Shown here one piece after another: positions 24,798 through 25,810 of a stretch of DNA of 25,810 nucleotides. The first letter of the stretch is position 1; each line of letters starts with the position of its first letter. The DNA comes from Lachnospiraceae bacterium UBA7060 (GTDB taxonomy: Bacteria; Bacillota; Clostridia; Lachnospirales; Lachnospiraceae). The position numbers were made by a program, and so were the translations under genes. The notes under the pieces are model-generated. The model worked only from the letters and a program-made list of their open reading frames with translations. It had not been told where the DNA came from and searched no databases. The stretch spans positions 36,245 through 62,054 of the forward strand of contig DLAA01000173.1 of assembly GCA_002493835.1 (NCBI GenBank). Direction: 5' to 3'.

Positions 24798-24814
24798 ATT
24801 CCCAGTACTACTGA

Positions 24815-24843
24815 TTGATTTGAGATTTCAGATCGTTTATAAT
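24815..24843 (+). promoter_or_regulatory. SigA-type promoter for the GNAT gene
   Basis: TTGATT (24815-24820), a 17-base spacer and a perfect TATAAT (24838-24843) lie 72 bases before ATG 24916, in the only sizeable gap on the + strand. It indicates that the final GNAT gene is a separate transcription unit from the CIS operon. Confidence 0.7.
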
Positions 24844-24915
24844 ATTGTTCAAAAATATCTTAAATTGTGCGGATAAGCGAGGGACAGTTTCGCAAATGCG
24901 GGAGGAAAAAATAAA

Positions 24916-25413
24916 ATGGCGGATGAAGTTTTGGTAAGAACATATGAGGAGCAGGACATTCCGGCAATGATTTCTATCTGGAATGAAATCGTGGAGGAAG
25001 GGGTCGCATTTCCCCAGGAGGAGTGTCTGACGGAAAGGACAGGACGTGCTTTTTTTGCGCAGCAGAGCCACTGTGGTGTGGCTAAGGAGCGGGGGACAGA
25101 AAAGATTCTGGGGCTGTACATACTGCATCCGAACAATGTCGGCAGGTGTGGACATATATGCAATGCGAGTTATGCGGTGGCATCTGCAAGCAGGGGGCTT
25201 CACATTGGAGAAAAACTGGTGAGGGATTGTATTGTACAGGCCAGGGCAGCAGGATTTCGGGTTTTGCAATTCAATGCAGTAGTAGCGAGCAATATTCATG
25301 CGAGGCATCTCTATGAGAGAATCGGATTTCAGCAGCTCGGGACGATTCCGGGCGGGTTTCGATTGAAAGATGGGCGGTATGAAGATATTTGTCCATATTA
25401 TATAGAAGTATAG
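24916..25413 (+). CDS. GNAT-family N-acetyltransferase
   Basis: A complete 165-residue GNAT acetyltransferase that transfers an acetyl group from acetyl-CoA to an unidentified amine. The fold markers are IRTYEEQDIPAMISIWNE-type N-terminal strand and helix (here VRTYEEQDIPAM), a strand GRCGHICNASYAVASAS, and the acetyl-CoA loop SRGLHIGEKLVRDC (RGxxxG, about residues 93-106). The end, NIHARHLYERIGFQQLGTIPGGF, is the common 'N-x-x-A-x-xLYExxGF' element. The closing YEDICPYYIEV is typical of phosphinothricin/L-amino-acid-type acetyltransferases; the substrate is still a guess. GGAGG is located 9-10 bases before ATG 24916. The gene has its own promoter and is followed by a gene-poor region, so it is probably not part of the CIS system. 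Confidence 0.9.
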   Translation: MADEVLVRTYEEQDIPAMISIWNEIVEEGVAFPQEECLTERTGRAFFAQQSHCGVAKERGTEKILGLYILHPNNVGRCGHICNASYAVASASRGLHIGEKLVRDCIVQARAAGFRVLQFNAVVASNIHARHLYERIGFQQLGTIPGGFRLKDGRYEDICPYYIEV

Positions 25414-25673
25414 AGATTTGCATATGTATTACAGCGTGGGAAAACGGCATTGCCGGTTCCTAGGAAGGCAGAACAGGTGGTGTATTCATAACTTTAGAAT
25501 TTTTTTATATGGTGCAATTATTGTAAGAACATTTATATATTGTTATTTTACCATTTAAAAAATGATATATAGCGAAAGTACCAATCAAGAAAGGTTGGTA
25601 CTTTCACTAAAATTTACTTAATTAATAAAGTTTGTCTCGCGATTGATGTTCTGCTCGTGCAGTAACAAAAACA
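25414..25673. other. Gene-poor intergenic stretch between convergent genes
   Basis: This AT-rich stretch separates the GNAT gene from a minus-strand gene at the edge. It contains a T-run near 25499-25507, runs of A/T, and one good hairpin at 25574-25605. A 44-codon open frame (25424-25558) has no ribosome binding site. I see no RNA gene, repeat array, insertion sequence or attachment site. Confidence 0.6.
25574..25605. terminator. 13-bp hairpin, possible bidirectional terminator
   Basis: The arms 25574-25586 and 25593-25605 pair over 13 positions with one G-U wobble, around a six-base loop (AAGAAA). It lies between two convergent genes, 160 bases after the GNAT stop and 68 bases after the minus-strand stop. 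The T-tract is not immediate on either strand: on the minus strand a run of six T follows after a short gap, on the plus strand only scattered T. It may be an imperfect terminator or another structured element. Confidence 0.5.
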
Positions 25674-25810
25674 TTATTTTGAACAGTCAAATCCCGGGTT
25701 AAACGCATAAAAATTCTTGGAATCAAGACGGTCCTGCACAATTCTCAGGGCTTCACCGAAACGGGAAGATTGAAGTAAATTTATCTGTTGATTTTCTGCA
25801 TTTTCTTTAT
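25674..25810 (-). CDS. C-terminal end of an unidentified minus-strand gene (partial)
   Basis: On the minus strand an open frame enters from the right edge and ends at a TAA complementary to 25674-25676. It gives 44 codons of ordinary-looking protein, including LLQSSRFGEALRIVQDRLDS and a C-terminus FNPGFDCSK. The start is outside the window. I do not recognise the family. Codon use and amino-acid composition look like a real gene end, and it is convergent with the GNAT gene. Confidence 0.5.
   Translation of the reverse strand, partial: KENAENQQINLLQSSRFGEALRIVQDRLDSKNFYAFNPGFDCSK

Noticed and set aside
24808..25308. Minus-strand frame of 166 codons opposite the GNAT gene
   Set aside because: The plus-strand GNAT has clear family motifs, a promoter and a ribosome binding site; the minus frame is Cys/Ser/Ile-rich without motifs.
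25439..25460. Hairpin-like GGAA..CGGC-ATT-GCCG..TTCC just after the GNAT stop
   Set aside because: The stem is interrupted by an internal loop and no T-run follows, so it is not a convincing terminator.
25424..25558. 44-codon plus-strand open frame after the GNAT gene
   Set aside because: No ribosome binding site, unusual residue mix, AT-rich noncoding surroundings.
1..25810. CRISPR array, tRNA, rRNA or insertion sequence
   Set aside because: No regularly spaced repeats, cloverleaf-like stretches, rRNA-like segments, transposase motifs or terminal inverted repeats were noticed.

Overview
The window looks like a Gram-positive Clostridia genome, most likely Lachnospiraceae-like. The reasons are medium GC, strong AAGGAGG-type ribosome binding sites, dense ATGA-coupled genes, RsbV/RsbW/SpoIIE-type partner-switching proteins, and a MATE transporter fused to an RsbW-like domain. 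The family assignment is inference. Nearly everything is on the + strand. From the left edge to 24797 the genes are packed with gaps of at most about 36 bases or with overlaps, so they probably form one very long operon whose promoter lies outside the window.

Positions 1-10914 hold the baseplate half of a phage-tail-like contractile injection system (CIS, Afp/PVC relatives). In order they are: a coiled-coil protein cut by the window edge; a tandem-duplicated Afp7/CIS-tube-type adaptor; a gp27/gpD-like hub; a separate gp5/gpV-like spike; a gp25 wedge protein; two large baseplate-J/gp6-like wedge proteins; and a TIGR02242/gpI-like tail protein. An Afp15-like AAA+ ATPase follows at 11291-13636. 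Sheath, tube, cap, tape-measure, fibre and PAAR-tip genes are not in the window and would have to lie to the left or elsewhere.

Positions 13642-18892 are the accessory or cargo part. A 1027-residue calpain-type cysteine protease with an intact Gln/Cys/His/Asn active-site signature is flanked on both sides by GNAT-like proteins that also begin alike. The protease is the best candidate for the injected effector; the flanking proteins could be modifiers or loading partners.

Positions 18896-24797 hold a partner-switching signalling block with unusual fusions: a STAS antagonist, an RsbW-like kinase, a formyltransferase fused to a DUF2156/lysyltransferase-like domain, a MATE transporter fused to a degenerate RsbW-like domain, and a membrane-bound SpoIIE-type PP2C phosphatase with a HAMP domain. 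A second STAS protein sits inside the structural part (10951-11274), between the baseplate and the ATPase. No sigma factor gene is visible, so the output of the switch may act on the injection machine or its membrane partner instead of on transcription. This is the most interesting hypothesis from the window, and it is inference.

After 24797 the operon ends. A promoter with a perfect -10 box drives a stand-alone GNAT acetyltransferase (24916-25413). A gene-poor stretch with a 13-bp hairpin follows, then the 3' end of a convergent minus-strand gene at the right edge.
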